Shown: positions 44,161 to 53,469, counted from the stretch's first letter. The stretch: DNA of 64,000 bases from MGBC114844 sp910585855 (GCA_965646165.1 CBFFYP010000002.1:1-64000); one strand, 5' to 3'. Program-made: numbers and translations. Notes: generated by a model from the sequence alone, not told the origin.

Positions 44161-45489
44161 TTATCGTTCTAGATTTGCGAATCGAGTAAGATGAGGCAGC
44201 CAAGCTAAATTGACTGTTCCGATTGGACCATTTCTCTGTTTCGCAATAATGATTTCAGCAATTCCTTTATTTTCAGAATCTTTATTATAGTATTCATCTC
44301 GGTAAAGAAACATAATAACATCGGCGTCCTGTTCGATTGAGCCGGATTCCCGAAGATCTGACATAATAGGACGCCGATCGGGGCGGCTTTCACAGGCACG
44401 GTTTACCTGAGAAAGTGCAATAACAGGAGCATTGATTTCTCTTGCCAGTGCCTTTAGGGATCGGGAAATTTCCGATATTTCCTGCTGACGGCTTTCGGAA
44501 CGTCCGCTTCCTGACATTAACTGCAGATAGTCAATAATGACTACACCGATATTGTGTTCTAACTTATATTTTCGGCATTTAGAACGCAGTTCTGTAATGG
44601 AAATGCTGGGGGTATCGTCTAAAATCAGATTGGATTTTCCGATTACACCAGCACTTTCGATTAAGCGTTCCCATTCGTTATCGTTGAGATCACCGGAACG
44701 GATATTTTGCATATCTACTTTTGACTCTAAAGAAAACATACGATTCATTAACTGTTCCTTTGACATTTCCAGGCTAAAGATTACGATAGGAATACTTTGT
44801 TTAATTGCGATATTTTCTGCAAGATTTAGTACAAGAGCTGTTTTTCCCATAGACGGGCGAGCACCGATTAAGATAAAATCGGAAGGCTGAAGCCCAGCCA
44901 TTTTATAGTCTAAGTCAATAAAACCGGTTGGAATTCCTGTAATATTTCCTTTTAGTTTTGAGGCAGCTTCAATTTTTTCCAATGCACGGATTACAATGTC
45001 TTTAATTGGAACAAAATTGTTATTGTTTCGATTTTGCAGAAGATCAAAAATTCTTTTTTCGGTATCATTTAAAATAGTTTCTAGTTTTTCTTTTCCAAGA
45101 TAACAAGCATTTTCAATTTCTTCGTTGACTTTAATTAAACTTCGAAGCGTTGATTTTTCATTTACGATTGTAGCATAATAGCGGATATTAGCAGAGGTAG
45201 GAACGGCATTGATCAAATCTCGTACAAACTCAATACTGTAAATCTCTGGAGGAACATCCTTTTCTTTTAGACGGTTCTGCAGTGTAATCATATCCGCAGG
45301 TTTTCCCTCATTATAGAGTTCTACGATTGCATCAAAGATAATACCATGCTGTCTGCTGTAGAAGTCATTTCCTGTGACAAGTTCAGAAGCGGTTAAGATC
45401 GCTTCTGGATCTAAAAGCATAGAACCGATTACAGATTGCTCTGCTTCCAGACTATGTGGCAGAACACGCTTCATAAGGGTTTCATCCAT
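44161..45489 (-). CDS. dnaB: Replicative DNA helicase
   Basis: A 442-residue DnaB-type helicase (called DnaC in Bacillus). The N-terminal domain starts LPHSLEAEQSVIGSMLLDPE, and the RecA-like motor has Walker A IGARPSMGKTALVLN, Walker B VVIIDYLQLM, and the SRSLKALAREINAPVIALSQ motif with the DRRP-MSDLRESGSIEQDAD segment. It unwinds DNA ahead of the replisome. It is the third gene of a gdpP-rplI-dnaB operon, 28 bp after rplI. GGAG-type site precedes its ATG. Confidence 0.97.
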   Translation of the reverse strand: MDETLMKRVLPHSLEAEQSVIGSMLLDPEAILTASELVTGNDFYSRQHGIIFDAIVELYNEGKPADMITLQNRLKEKDVPPEIYSIEFVRDLINAVPTSANIRYYATIVNEKSTLRSLIKVNEEIENACYLGKEKLETILNDTEKRIFDLLQNRNNNNFVPIKDIVIRALEKIEAASKLKGNITGIPTGFIDLDYKMAGLQPSDFILIGARPSMGKTALVLNLAENIAIKQSIPIVIFSLEMSKEQLMNRMFSLESKVDMQNIRSGDLNDNEWERLIESAGVIGKSNLILDDTPSISITELRSKCRKYKLEHNIGVVIIDYLQLMSGSGRSESRQQEISEISRSLKALAREINAPVIALSQVNRACESRPDRRPIMSDLRESGSIEQDADVIMFLYRDEYYNKDSENKGIAEIIIAKQRNGPIGTVNLAWLPHLTRFANLER

Positions 45490-45517
45490 ATTAAATTCTC
45501 CTAAAAATTCTAAGAAG

Positions 45518-45964
45518 TTATTCTTCTACTACTTTAACCGTTAATTGAGCTGTTACATCTTTATGAAGCCGTATTGGTACGATATGTGTTCCAAGTGATT
45601 TGATCGGATCGGTAAGCTGCATTTTCTTTTTGTCTAGATCTAGTCCAAGCTGTGAGGACACGGCAGCCGAAATTTCCTTTGTTGAGATAGAGCCGAAAGT
45701 TTTTCCGCCTTCTCCTGCTTTGATAGTAACTGTAACTGCTTTTCCCTCTACACGGGCAGCCAGAGCCTGTGCCTGTTCAAATTGTTCTTTTGCAACTTTT
45801 ATTTCATTTGCCTGTTTTAATTTTAGATCATTTCGATTTTTGGCAGTGGCTTCTATTCCAAGTTTTTTCTTAAGGATAAAGTTTCTTGCGTATCCGTCAT
45901 TTATTGTTACGATTTCTCCTTTTTTTCCAAGAGATTTTACATCTTCTAATAATATTACTTCCAT
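45518..45964 (-). CDS. rplI: 50S ribosomal protein bL9
   Basis: A 148-residue L9. N-terminal MEVILLEDVKSLGKKGEIVT and DGYARNFILKKKLGIEAT match the RNA-binding domain, a long connecting helix follows, and the C-terminal domain has KTFGSISTKEISAAV. Standard length. It is 2 bp downstream of gdpP, with AAGGAGATAT upstream, and is followed by dnaB, an order conserved in Firmicutes. Confidence 0.97.
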   Translation of the reverse strand: MEVILLEDVKSLGKKGEIVTINDGYARNFILKKKLGIEATAKNRNDLKLKQANEIKVAKEQFEQAQALAARVEGKAVTVTIKAGEGGKTFGSISTKEISAAVSSQLGLDLDKKKMQLTDPIKSLGTHIVPIRLHKDVTAQLTVKVVEE

Positions 45965-45966
45965 TT

Positions 45967-48015
45967 TTAAATATCTCCTTCCATTAACATACGTTTAATT
46001 GTTTCTTTTAGCCGCCTTAGACCGTCTTCTAGTGTACAGCCTTCTAACTGCGCCCCGGCTACTGTCTGATGACCGCCTCCGCCAAGCTGTTCCATAATAA
46101 TCTGGACGTTCACTTCATCAATGGAACGGGCGCTGATATAAATTTTATTGTTGTAATGTGTAAGTACAAAGGAAGCTTTAATTCCTTTGATATTTAACAG
46201 CTCATTTGCAGCCTGTGCCGCTACAATCGTAGGGCTTTCGATACCGTCAAATGGGCAGGCGGACAAAGCAAAATATTCTTCGAAAATTTCGGTCTGATGG
46301 ATGACTTTTGCTTTTGCACGGTAATCTTCCATATCGTCACGAAACATCTTTCGGACACGGGTAATATCTGCACCGTTTTTCCGCAGAAATGCAGCGGCTT
46401 CAAATGTGCGTACACCTGTTTTATTGACAAAATTGTTGGTATCAATTACCATACCAGAATAGAGTGCATCTGCCTCTATCGGACGCATTTTAATATTATC
46501 TCCAATATACTGTAAAACTTCCGCAACCATTTCACTGGCAGAAGAAGCATATGGCTCAACATAGGAAAGAACGGCGTTATCAATTACTTCACTGCTTTGC
46601 CTATGGTGATCAAGAACGACAATCGTTTTGGCAATCCGTAAAATATCAGGACATTCTGTATAATTGGGACGGTTGACATCCACTACAATTACAACTGTAT
46701 TATTGTCTACTTTATCAATAGCTTCATTGGTGTTGATAAACATATCTTCTTCATATTCGGAATTGCTTAAAAATCCGTCTATTACAGGTTTAATGGAAGT
46801 GGTCACATCATTGATAATAATATGACAGCGCTTTGCCATTGACTTTGCAATCCGATACATACCGATAGCAGAGCCTAAACTGTCGGCGTCACTGATTTTA
46901 TGTCCCATAACTAAAACACGGTCGTTATTTTCCAAAATTTCACGCAGAGCATGAGCTTTGACACGAGCTTTGACACGGGTAGTTTTTTCGACTTGCTTGG
47001 CTTTTCCGCCATAGTAGAGGATATTTTCTCCGACTTTTACTACAGCCTGATCGCCGCCTCGTCCTAGAGCAAGATCCATAGCAATTCGGGAATATTCGCA
47101 GGTTTCTGCATAAGTAGCACCATTGACGCCGAGTGCAATACTGATAGTTACTGCCATTTCATTGCCGATATTGACGTTTTTTACTTCATCTAAGAGAGCA
47201 AATCGGTTTTCCTGCAAGACCGGAAGATATTTTTTTTGGAAAATAATAAAATATTTGTCTTTTTCCATTTTACGGACGATGCCGTCAATATCACTGATAT
47301 ATTTATTGATGCGTCGGTCAATTAGTGCAACCAGCAAGGATTGGCGTACACTTTCTACGCTTTCAAGTGCTTCATCATAATTGTCAATATAAATTAGTCC
47401 AGCAATTAGTTTTTGTTCTTCGTTTTCACGGGTATAGCGTTTAATTTCGGTTTCGTCATACATATAAAAAGACGTTAGAAATACACCATTATCGGGATAC
47501 TCCAATAGAGAGTGATCTTCCATTAAATCACCAATAGCTATTTTTTTTAGTACAATACGATACATTTTTTGATTGTATTCGGATTCTACGGTTAAGGTAT
47601 GTTCTGTTTCCAGTTCGAAAAAGTCTTTTTCAATGGTCGGAAATACAGAATAGATATATTTTTTTCGATTCGCATCTTTTTGCAGAGTTTCCTGCATTTT
47701 CTGATTTGTCCAAAGAATCCTTCCCTGATCATCTAAAATACCGTAGGGAAGCTCAAATTCGGATAGAAGCTGACGCTGTACCTGTGCATAGTCCGTGGCA
47801 AAGGAGATGAATTCATTCATCATACCAGGACGATTTCTTAGATAGAGAGCCAGTGAGATGCCTAAATATACTACTAATGTAACACTCATAATAATGCCAC
47901 ATTGAATATTAAGTGTAAAAATCCATATGGTAATAAAAAGTAAAAGTATACTTAGCCAAACAGGCCATAATAAGTATGCTTTTAGCTGTCCTTTTAGTTT
48001 AATCTTTTTCTTCAT
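45967..48015 (-). CDS. gdpP: Cyclic-di-AMP phosphodiesterase (DHH family)
   Basis: A 682-residue GdpP/YybT-type enzyme degrading cyclic-di-AMP. Two N-terminal membrane helices (about 18-55) are followed by a PAS-like domain, a degenerate GGDEF domain and the DHH/DHHA1 phosphodiesterase (about 330-675) with VMGHKISDADSLGSAIGM, VVVDVNRP, VVLDHHRQ and GGGGHQTVAGAQ. Start is put at 48015, where GGAG lies 8 nt upstream on the minus strand; the frame extends to 48057 without a ribosome binding site. Heads the gdpP-rplI-dnaB operon. Confidence 0.94.
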   Translation of the reverse strand: MKKKIKLKGQLKAYLLWPVWLSILLLFITIWIFTLNIQCGIIMSVTLVVYLGISLALYLRNRPGMMNEFISFATDYAQVQRQLLSEFELPYGILDDQGRILWTNQKMQETLQKDANRKKYIYSVFPTIEKDFFELETEHTLTVESEYNQKMYRIVLKKIAIGDLMEDHSLLEYPDNGVFLTSFYMYDETEIKRYTRENEEQKLIAGLIYIDNYDEALESVESVRQSLLVALIDRRINKYISDIDGIVRKMEKDKYFIIFQKKYLPVLQENRFALLDEVKNVNIGNEMAVTISIALGVNGATYAETCEYSRIAMDLALGRGGDQAVVKVGENILYYGGKAKQVEKTTRVKARVKAHALREILENNDRVLVMGHKISDADSLGSAIGMYRIAKSMAKRCHIIINDVTTSIKPVIDGFLSNSEYEEDMFINTNEAIDKVDNNTVVIVVDVNRPNYTECPDILRIAKTIVVLDHHRQSSEVIDNAVLSYVEPYASSASEMVAEVLQYIGDNIKMRPIEADALYSGMVIDTNNFVNKTGVRTFEAAAFLRKNGADITRVRKMFRDDMEDYRAKAKVIHQTEIFEEYFALSACPFDGIESPTIVAAQAANELLNIKGIKASFVLTHYNNKIYISARSIDEVNVQIIMEQLGGGGHQTVAGAQLEGCTLEDGLRRLKETIKRMLMEGDI

Positions 48016-48183
48016 CGTTTTTCTCCATTTCTTGTACGAAGCACTACACTCTATCATACCATGTTATGAAAAAAGATACAACTTTAAGTTGATAAAAATG
48101 GGATGGGAACGTATACTATAGGTTAGAGAAAGGCAGTATATCAGGGAAAAGTATAATAAAAAAGAAAAAGGGAGATGAGAGTA

Positions 48184-48954
48184 TTGATTAAGATTGCAAT
48201 CTGTGATGATGATCCAAAGTTTGTCGGGGATGTGCAGGAATATTTGGAACAGTTGAAAAAAGAGGAACATTTTGAATTGGAGTTAGAATGTTTTTTATCG
48301 GGAAATGAATTGATCTTAGAATATGAAAAGGGAGTTCTATTTGATCTGATTTATTTAGATATTGAAATGAATGGAGCGGATGGAATTGAAACAGCAAAGC
48401 AGATACGAAAAAAAGATTATCATGTATTGATTGTTTATATTTCAAGTCATGAAGAGTATTTGCGGCAGCTTTTTGAGGCAGAACCATTTCGTTTTTTATC
48501 TAAGCCGGTGGAATATAAGGCATTTCATACTGTATTCTGGCAGGCAGCAGAGCGGATTTTAGAGCAGCAGAGCCATTATTTTCATTTCAAAACTGGAAAA
48601 TCTATGATAAAGATTCCCTGCCGAGATATTCTTTATTTTGAAAGTGCTGGGCGAAAAGTGATTGTGCATACTATGCAGCGCAGTTATGAATATTATGATA
48701 AATTAAATGATGTGGAAGAACATTTAAAGGATATGCGGTTTGTTCGGATTCATAAGGCGTATTTGGTAAATATTGATAATGTAGAGGCATTTCAGTATGA
48801 ACGGGTGGCAATGTCAGATGGGACAATCTTAAGTATTAGTCAGAAAAACCGTCCTAGAATTCGAAGTGAATTTTGGAAGTATTATCATAGTTCTTCTGAG
48901 ATGGGAGCAGAGGGAGCAGGAGTCGGGGCGGAAATAACAGGAAAAAATAATTAA
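48184..48954 (+). CDS. LytTR-family response regulator
   Basis: A response regulator of about 256 residues, AgrA/LytR type. The receiver domain starts IKIAICDDDPKF with the phospho-acceptor region DLIYLDIEMNGADGIE, and the C-terminal LytTR DNA-binding domain (about 140-240) has ILYFESAGRKVIVHT and RFVRIHKAYLVNIDNVE. The start is probably TTG 48184, 9 nt after AAGGGAG; ATG 48175 would overlap that site. It forms a pair with the GHKL kinase 21 bp downstream. No peptide pheromone gene is evident nearby. Confidence 0.92.
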   Translation: MIKIAICDDDPKFVGDVQEYLEQLKKEEHFELELECFLSGNELILEYEKGVLFDLIYLDIEMNGADGIETAKQIRKKDYHVLIVYISSHEEYLRQLFEAEPFRFLSKPVEYKAFHTVFWQAAERILEQQSHYFHFKTGKSMIKIPCRDILYFESAGRKVIVHTMQRSYEYYDKLNDVEEHLKDMRFVRIHKAYLVNIDNVEAFQYERVAMSDGTILSISQKNRPRIRSEFWKYYHSSSEMGAEGAGVGAEITGKNN

Positions 48955-48975
48955 TTATAAAATTGGGTGTAAGAA

Positions 48976-49905
48976 ATGACATGGAGAATATTGTTATTTT
49001 TGGTTATAAATTTATTTTATCTGTTTTTGGGATATGGGTATTTTTCTATTTTTTTAAAACATCACTATAAAAGGCGTCTGCTTTTTCTAGGGGGATGGAC
49101 GGTACTATGGTTTATGATATTGATTTTATATTATTGTCTTATTTATGGAAATAATCGGATTCAGATATTGAGTGCTTGTGGGATTTTTTCTGTTTTGCTT
49201 GTTAGTTCTGTGCTGTTTGGATTTTATGACAGGATACAGGAAGATGTGGATGATCGGGTTCGGGATGCGATGTATCAGCAGCAGTTGGAGTATTACAGCA
49301 GGCAGTATGAAGATATTTCCCGTACACAGCAGGAAACCAGAAAGATGCGGCATGAATTAAAAAATCAGTATATCTTGATTCAGGCATTGGCGGAAAAAGG
49401 GGATTGTGCAGCGATTATTCAGATGATGAGTCAGATGCATCAGGATGTAGAAGGGCTGGTGCGCTGTAAGACAGGAAATTTGGCAGTGGATGCGGTAATT
49501 AATTATAAAATTGCAGCAGCTTTGGAAGATGGGATACAATTTGATTTGAATTTGAATATTCCTACACAGTTTGATATAAATGATGTAAAGCTGTGCGGGT
49601 TATTGGGAAATGCGATTGATAATGCAATCGAGGCTTGTCGGCGGATACAGAATGGAGAGAAGAGAATTCAGATATCTATGGCAGTGCAGAAAAAGAATCT
49701 TTTTATTGAGGTAAAAAATCCTTATGATGGAGATTTGGTGCAGGATAGTAAAGGGAAACTGCTTACTCGTAAGGAACAGGCGGCAAATCATGGGTTTGGG
49801 ATTTCGATTATGGAAGAACTTTTGAGAAATAATTATGGGACGATGGAAACGGTTTGGGATGGACGGGAATTTTGTCTTCGGATGATTCTTTATATGGTGA
49901 TTTGA
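48976..49905 (+). CDS. GHKL-type sensor histidine kinase (AgrC-like)
   Basis: A 309-residue membrane kinase. Only about three helices are seen in the N-terminal 85 residues (LLFLVINLFYLFLGYGYFSI, LGGWTVLWFMILILYYCLIY, ILSACGIFSVLLVSSVLFGF). A dimerisation helix with the phospho-histidine region TRKMRHELKNQYILIQALAE follows, then a GHKL ATPase with LCGLLGNAIDNAIEACRR and NHGFGISIMEELL. It has fewer helices than AgrC receptors. It would phosphorylate the LytTR regulator encoded just upstream. An S element begins 12 bp after the stop. Confidence 0.92.
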   Translation: MTWRILLFLVINLFYLFLGYGYFSIFLKHHYKRRLLFLGGWTVLWFMILILYYCLIYGNNRIQILSACGIFSVLLVSSVLFGFYDRIQEDVDDRVRDAMYQQQLEYYSRQYEDISRTQQETRKMRHELKNQYILIQALAEKGDCAAIIQMMSQMHQDVEGLVRCKTGNLAVDAVINYKIAAALEDGIQFDLNLNIPTQFDINDVKLCGLLGNAIDNAIEACRRIQNGEKRIQISMAVQKKNLFIEVKNPYDGDLVQDSKGKLLTRKEQAANHGFGISIMEELLRNNYGTMETVWDGREFCLRMILYMVI

Positions 49906-49916
49906 GTTGTTTTTTC

Positions 49917-50275
49917 TTTCACTGGACGCTAGAGGCGATTTGCTCATTTCCTTTATCTGCTCCGCTCCGAATGGTAAGAAAGTCTATGGCTTCTGTTTTA
50001 CGTGTATTTGACCGGACGAACCAGGACGCAATTCGCCCTTATGGCAACCGAAACGAAACAGGGGTAAGGAAAGATTTTATCAGTCATAAGACAGCCGCTT
50101 CCCTATCATTCGGGCTAAACACGCCCCTTTTTTTGCATACCCTGCATGGAAGCAGGATATGCAAAAAATTCTAGGTTTTTCTGCAGAAGCCCAAGACTTT
50201 CTAACCATTCTCCGAAGTCGCAGATAAAGGAAACGAGCAAACCGCCTCTGGCTGTTGGTTGGATAACGGTAGAAA
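49917..50275 (+). repeat. S-family large hairpin element (S4)
   Basis: Copy of 359 bp from TTTCACTGGACGCTAGAGGC to GGTTGGATAACGGTAGAAA. Arms GAGGCGATTTGCTCATTTCC and GAAACGAGCAAACCGCCTC pair imperfectly. The core has CCGGACGAACCAGGACGCAA, CGGGCTAAACACGCCCC with seven T, and hairpin GCATACCCTGC/GCAGGATATGC. The outermost bases TTTCACTGG and (reverse) TTTCTACCG form a short imperfect terminal inverted repeat shared with S6. It lies between the kinase gene and the hicB-like gene. Confidence 0.87.
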
Positions 50276-50346
50276 GTTTCAGAATTTTCAAAAGACTTAT
50301 TGAAGGTTAGAATATAGATTGGAGAATTGTAGAGAGGAGTATTTTT

Positions 50347-50457
50347 ATGGGCTCTATGTTAGAATATAATGGGTATCATACAACTATAACATATGATGCA
50401 GATGATGAATTATTTGTTGGAGAAGTTTTTGGAATTTCTGATTCTTTAAACTTTCAT
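50347..50457 (+). pseudogene. HicB-like antitoxin, 5' part (interrupted by IS)
   Basis: First 37 codons of a HicB-type protein: MLEYNGYHTTITYDADDELF then VGEVFGISDSLNFH. ATG 50347 follows AGAGAGGAG by 7 nt. The gene is cut after the CAT codon by the IS200/IS605 element and resumes at 52315 in the same frame (GSSIDELKKM). Joined, the protein would be 111 residues. HicB proteins neutralise HicA RNA toxins, but no hicA is adjacent. Confidence 0.8.
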
Positions 50458-50536
50458 AAATAAAATCCCTTTTGTTGCCGTAGGCGGAAACCCACTGCCT
50501 TTAGGCGGTGGGAGAAGCCTCTTAAATTTGTAGCCA

Positions 50537-50941
50537 TTAACCTTGACTTTCGATGTACTTTTGTATCGTTGTTGATGATACCTCACCTATACTACAGGCG
50601 AAATATCCATCAGACCAAAAGATTTTCCTCTTCCAATACTGCTTAGATAAAAAGTTTGGATATTTCTTCCATAGATGATACGTGGTTTCCTGTTTGATGA
50701 TTTTTACAATATCACAGACTCTGTCAGTAGTATCGTAGCTTATCAGAAAATGTATATGGTCTTTGTCTGTTTCCATTGCAATGATACCGTAGCCTTTCAT
50801 ATGACAGATATCGTATATCCGTTGTTTTACATCGTCTGCAATAAAATCTTGAAGCAACTTTTTACGATATTTCGTAACAAGGACGATATGCATTTTTAGA
50901 CAGTATTTACGTCTGTTCTGACAGTTGTATCTGCTATCCAT
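50537..50941 (-). CDS. tnpA: IS200-type Y1 (HUH) transposase
   Basis: A 134-residue TnpA of the IS200/IS605 family. It has the HUH metal site in DKDHIHFLISY (H-x-H) and the catalytic tyrosine in TIQKYIESQG near the C-terminus. It acts as a dimer cutting single-stranded ends at the subterminal hairpins. Length is slightly short of 140-150 but all key residues are present. ATG follows GGAGGG. Divergent from tnpB with 83 bp between starts. Confidence 0.94.
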   Translation of the reverse strand: MDSRYNCQNRRKYCLKMHIVLVTKYRKKLLQDFIADDVKQRIYDICHMKGYGIIAMETDKDHIHFLISYDTTDRVCDIVKIIKQETTYHLWKKYPNFLSKQYWKRKIFWSDGYFACSIGEVSSTTIQKYIESQG

Positions 50942-51024
50942 AAAAATCCCTCCAATCTATTGACTTTCACTAATAATTATAATATTATATATATAGTGAA
51001 ATAGCAACCAAAGGAGTGTATTTT

Positions 51025-52164
51025 ATGGAACAGATGACCATTACGGCTAAAATCCAGATATCTGTTACAACAGACAGTAGTAGGTTACTTGATGAAACTA
51101 TGGCTGTTTATTCTGATGCCTGCAATTATGTGTCTGCATATGTATTCCGTACACATGACCTGAAACAGTCTTCTCTTAACAAGGTCTTATATTCCACTCT
51201 ACGAGAGAAGTTTAGTCTGAAATCTCAAATGGCACAATCTGTTTTCAAAACGGTTATTGCCAGATATAAGACCATTCTTGAAAACCAGAAAGAGTGGATT
51301 AAGCCGTCTTTTAAGAAGCCTCAATATGACCTTGTATGGAACAGGGATTATTCCCTTACACAAAACTGTTTTTCAGTAAATACATTGAATGGTCGTGTTA
51401 AGCTGCCATATTTCTCTGGAAACATGGCAAAATATTTTGACCATACCATTTATAAGTTTGGGACTGCCAAACTCGTAAACAAGCACGGTAAATATTTCTT
51501 ACATATTCCGGTCACTTATGATATGGAAGAAAGTAATATCGCTGATATCTGTAATGTTGTAGGGATAGACAGAGGTATTAACTTTGTTGCTGCCACATAT
51601 GACAGCAGGCACAAATCAAGTTTTATAAGCGGTAAAGCCATAAAACAGAAACGTGCGAACTATTCCAAGCTCCGTAAAGAACTCCAAATGCGTCAGACAC
51701 CATCTGCAAGACGTAGATTAAAGGCTATCGGTCAGCGAGAAAACCGTTGGATGCAGGATGTAAACCATCAGGTATCGAAGGCACTCGTTGAATCCAATCC
51801 AAAGCATACACTCTTTGTCCTAGAAGATTTGTCAGGTATTTGCTATGCTACAGAGCGTGTCAGGACAAAAGATCGCTATGTGTCTGTATCATGGTCGTTC
51901 TATGACCTGGAACAGAAACTTATTTACAAGGCGAAACAGAACCAGTCCACTGTGATTAAGGTTGACCCCCGTTACACAAGTCAGTGTTGTCCTGTATGCG
52001 GACACATTGAAAGGGTTAACCGTGACAAGAGGATACATCTGTTTACCTGTAAAAATTGTGGTTATAAATCAAACGATGACCGCATTGGAGCAATGAATCT
52101 GTACCGCATGGGAATCAACTATCTTGAGGATAGCCAAGTACCTGATGCAGTTACAACAGAGTAA
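51025..52164 (+). CDS. tnpB: RNA-guided nuclease TnpB of IS605 family
   Basis: A 379-residue TnpB. The RuvC site is intact: VVGIDRGINFVAA (first Asp), FVLEDLSG (Glu) and SNDDRIGAMNLY (last Asp). A zinc finger with CPVCGH and CKNCGYKS lies between the last two. TnpB proteins cut DNA guided by an RNA from the element's right end. ATG 51025 has AAAGGAG 8 nt upstream; an earlier in-frame ATG/TTG region at 51016 lacks one. No damage is seen, so the element may be active. Confidence 0.95.
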   Translation: MEQMTITAKIQISVTTDSSRLLDETMAVYSDACNYVSAYVFRTHDLKQSSLNKVLYSTLREKFSLKSQMAQSVFKTVIARYKTILENQKEWIKPSFKKPQYDLVWNRDYSLTQNCFSVNTLNGRVKLPYFSGNMAKYFDHTIYKFGTAKLVNKHGKYFLHIPVTYDMEESNIADICNVVGIDRGINFVAATYDSRHKSSFISGKAIKQKRANYSKLRKELQMRQTPSARRRLKAIGQRENRWMQDVNHQVSKALVESNPKHTLFVLEDLSGICYATERVRTKDRYVSVSWSFYDLEQKLIYKAKQNQSTVIKVDPRYTSQCCPVCGHIERVNRDKRIHLFTCKNCGYKSNDDRIGAMNLYRMGINYLEDSQVPDAVTTE

Positions 52165-52314
52165 ATCTTTGTTGTAAAGGGTGCTGTCAACCACCCTGTG
52201 ATGTAACGCTACTTTAAGTAGTAATACTTATTGGGGATGAAAGGTCGGAGGTATTAGCCGTTACTACGACTGGGTAGTTACAAGCCCATTACCTTTAGGT
52301 GATGGGTAGTTGAC
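52165..52314 (+). ncRNA. Predicted omega RNA (reRNA) scaffold of TnpB
   Basis: The 150 bp between the tnpB stop and the right end of the element contain structured DNA (GGGTGCTGTCAACCACCC, the end hairpin at 52285-52306) and no reading frame. In IS605 elements this region is the scaffold of the guide RNA, with the guide taken from host DNA past the end, here starting GGCTCATCTATTGATG in hicB. By analogy; the transcript is not shown by sequence alone. Confidence 0.6.
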
Positions 52315-52539
52315 GGCTCATCTATTGATGAATTAAAAAAAATGTTTGCTAATTGTATTGATAATTATTTGGATTTATGTAAACAAGTAGGAAAAGAACC
52401 ACAAAAGGAATTTAAAGGAAGTTTTAATGTGCGTATTCCTTCTGAATTACACAAACAAATAGCGATGTTAGCAGCACAGCAAAAGATTACATTAAATCAA
52501 TTTAATTTTTTGGCAGTTTGGGCATTGGAAAAAATATAA
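52315..52539 (+). pseudogene. HicB-like antitoxin, 3' part (interrupted by IS)
   Basis: Continuation of the hicB frame from 50457: GSSIDELKKMFANCIDNYLD, then a C-terminal ribbon-helix-helix segment FNVRIPSELHKQIAMLAAQQ, and NQFNFLAVWALEKI before the stop. The RHH part would bind DNA. Translation could restart at ATG 52342 but no ribosome binding site is seen. The intact gene is inferred to have encoded 111 residues. Confidence 0.8.
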
Positions 52540-52578
52540 TCCAATGCCTTTTAACTTAGATAGTAATTTTAAATAAGG

Positions 52579-53358
52579 CTACTGTAATCTTTCAAGATTG
52601 TTTAACAGGTCAAGAGAAAGAGAATAATTCTGATTAAAAAAATTGATTCCTTCGTTTATATAATAAGCTGCTTTTTCATGTTCATTTTGACTGTTGTAGT
52701 AATCTGCCAAATGTAAACAGGTAAGGGGATAAATTTGGCGTATTATATCATAATTTAAGATTTCACGCTGTAAGTAATTTAGGATATGTGTGTATAAGTG
52801 AATAGGGGATAATTTATTGAGATGCGGGGCTTTTCGCAGGATAAATGCAATATTGAAAAGTGACCATAGTTCTTCCAGCGTATATAGGTGATAATTTAAA
52901 ATTTCGTCAATATTATAAAAAGTCTTTGTTATACTAAGTGCTTTGATTGATAATTCATAAGCGGTTTTGTAGTCTTTCTTGTATTGTGCGATAAGATAAG
53001 CTTGTTTGCCCAAAAGATATTGCAGAGGTTCATCACATAAATATAGTGTGTGAGTGGATAATTCATCTAAATATAACATACAATTATCTATTTGGTGTTT
53101 GGCAAGATAATCATCAATTTGTTTTTTATCAGCATTGAATTCAATAAGTTCTGCAACAGAAAGAATTGGGTAGAAAGCTGAAATATTTTCTCCCAGTTTG
53201 TTGAAAATATTTTTTAATATTTTGTCAGAGGGTATTTTATGTCCATTTTCTATTTTTGATATATATTCTTTACTACATATATTTTCACAAAGAGAAGATT
53301 GACTGATCTGCTTTGCTAATCGCAGTTCTTTAATCAAAGTACCAATATGATGATTCAT
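52579..53358 (-). CDS. HTH/TPR transcriptional regulator (Rgg/PlcR-like layout)
   Basis: A regulator of about 259 residues. The N-terminal HTH_3 domain (about 5-60) reads LIKELRLAKQISQSSLCENI and SKEYISKIENGHKIPSD. The rest is all-helical with TPR-like pairs, including YYNSQNEHEKAAYYINEGIN. The layout matches Rgg/PlcR-type regulators, which often sense short peptides; sensing here is not shown. Start is ATG 53358, or TTG 53367 closer to a GGAG. It is divergent from the ABC exporter gene, its likely target. Confidence 0.82.
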   Translation of the reverse strand: MNHHIGTLIKELRLAKQISQSSLCENICSKEYISKIENGHKIPSDKILKNIFNKLGENISAFYPILSVAELIEFNADKKQIDDYLAKHQIDNCMLYLDELSTHTLYLCDEPLQYLLGKQAYLIAQYKKDYKTAYELSIKALSITKTFYNIDEILNYHLYTLEELWSLFNIAFILRKAPHLNKLSPIHLYTHILNYLQREILNYDIIRQIYPLTCLHLADYYNSQNEHEKAAYYINEGINFFNQNYSLSLDLLNNLERLQ

Positions 53359-53469
53359 TTTATCCAAATTCTCCGTTCAAAGGTTGACTAAAAGTTCAAT
53401 TTTTTATGAAATAGTTTAATGATATTATAGTATAGAAACAAATTTTGTTTTTGTCAAGGAGGAGTTTTT

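Larger units (their letters stand above)
50458..52314. mobile_element. IS200/IS605-family insertion sequence (tnpA plus tnpB)
   Basis: A 1857-bp element placed by reading the interrupted hicB frame: the host reads TTTCAT before it and GGCTCATCTATT after it. It holds divergent tnpA and tnpB. Both ends have subterminal hairpins as required by Y1 transposases: CCCACTGCC/GGCGGTGGG (50491-50512) and CCCATTACC/GGTGATGGG (52285-52306), each around TTTA. No target duplication is present, as expected for single-strand transposition. The exact edges are inferred from the reconstructed gene. Confidence 0.9.

Noticed and set aside
48184..49905. Complete agr quorum-sensing locus
   Set aside because: Only the LytTR regulator and GHKL kinase are present; no AgrB-like protease or AgrD-like peptide gene is seen, and the kinase has too few membrane helices for a typical AgrC.
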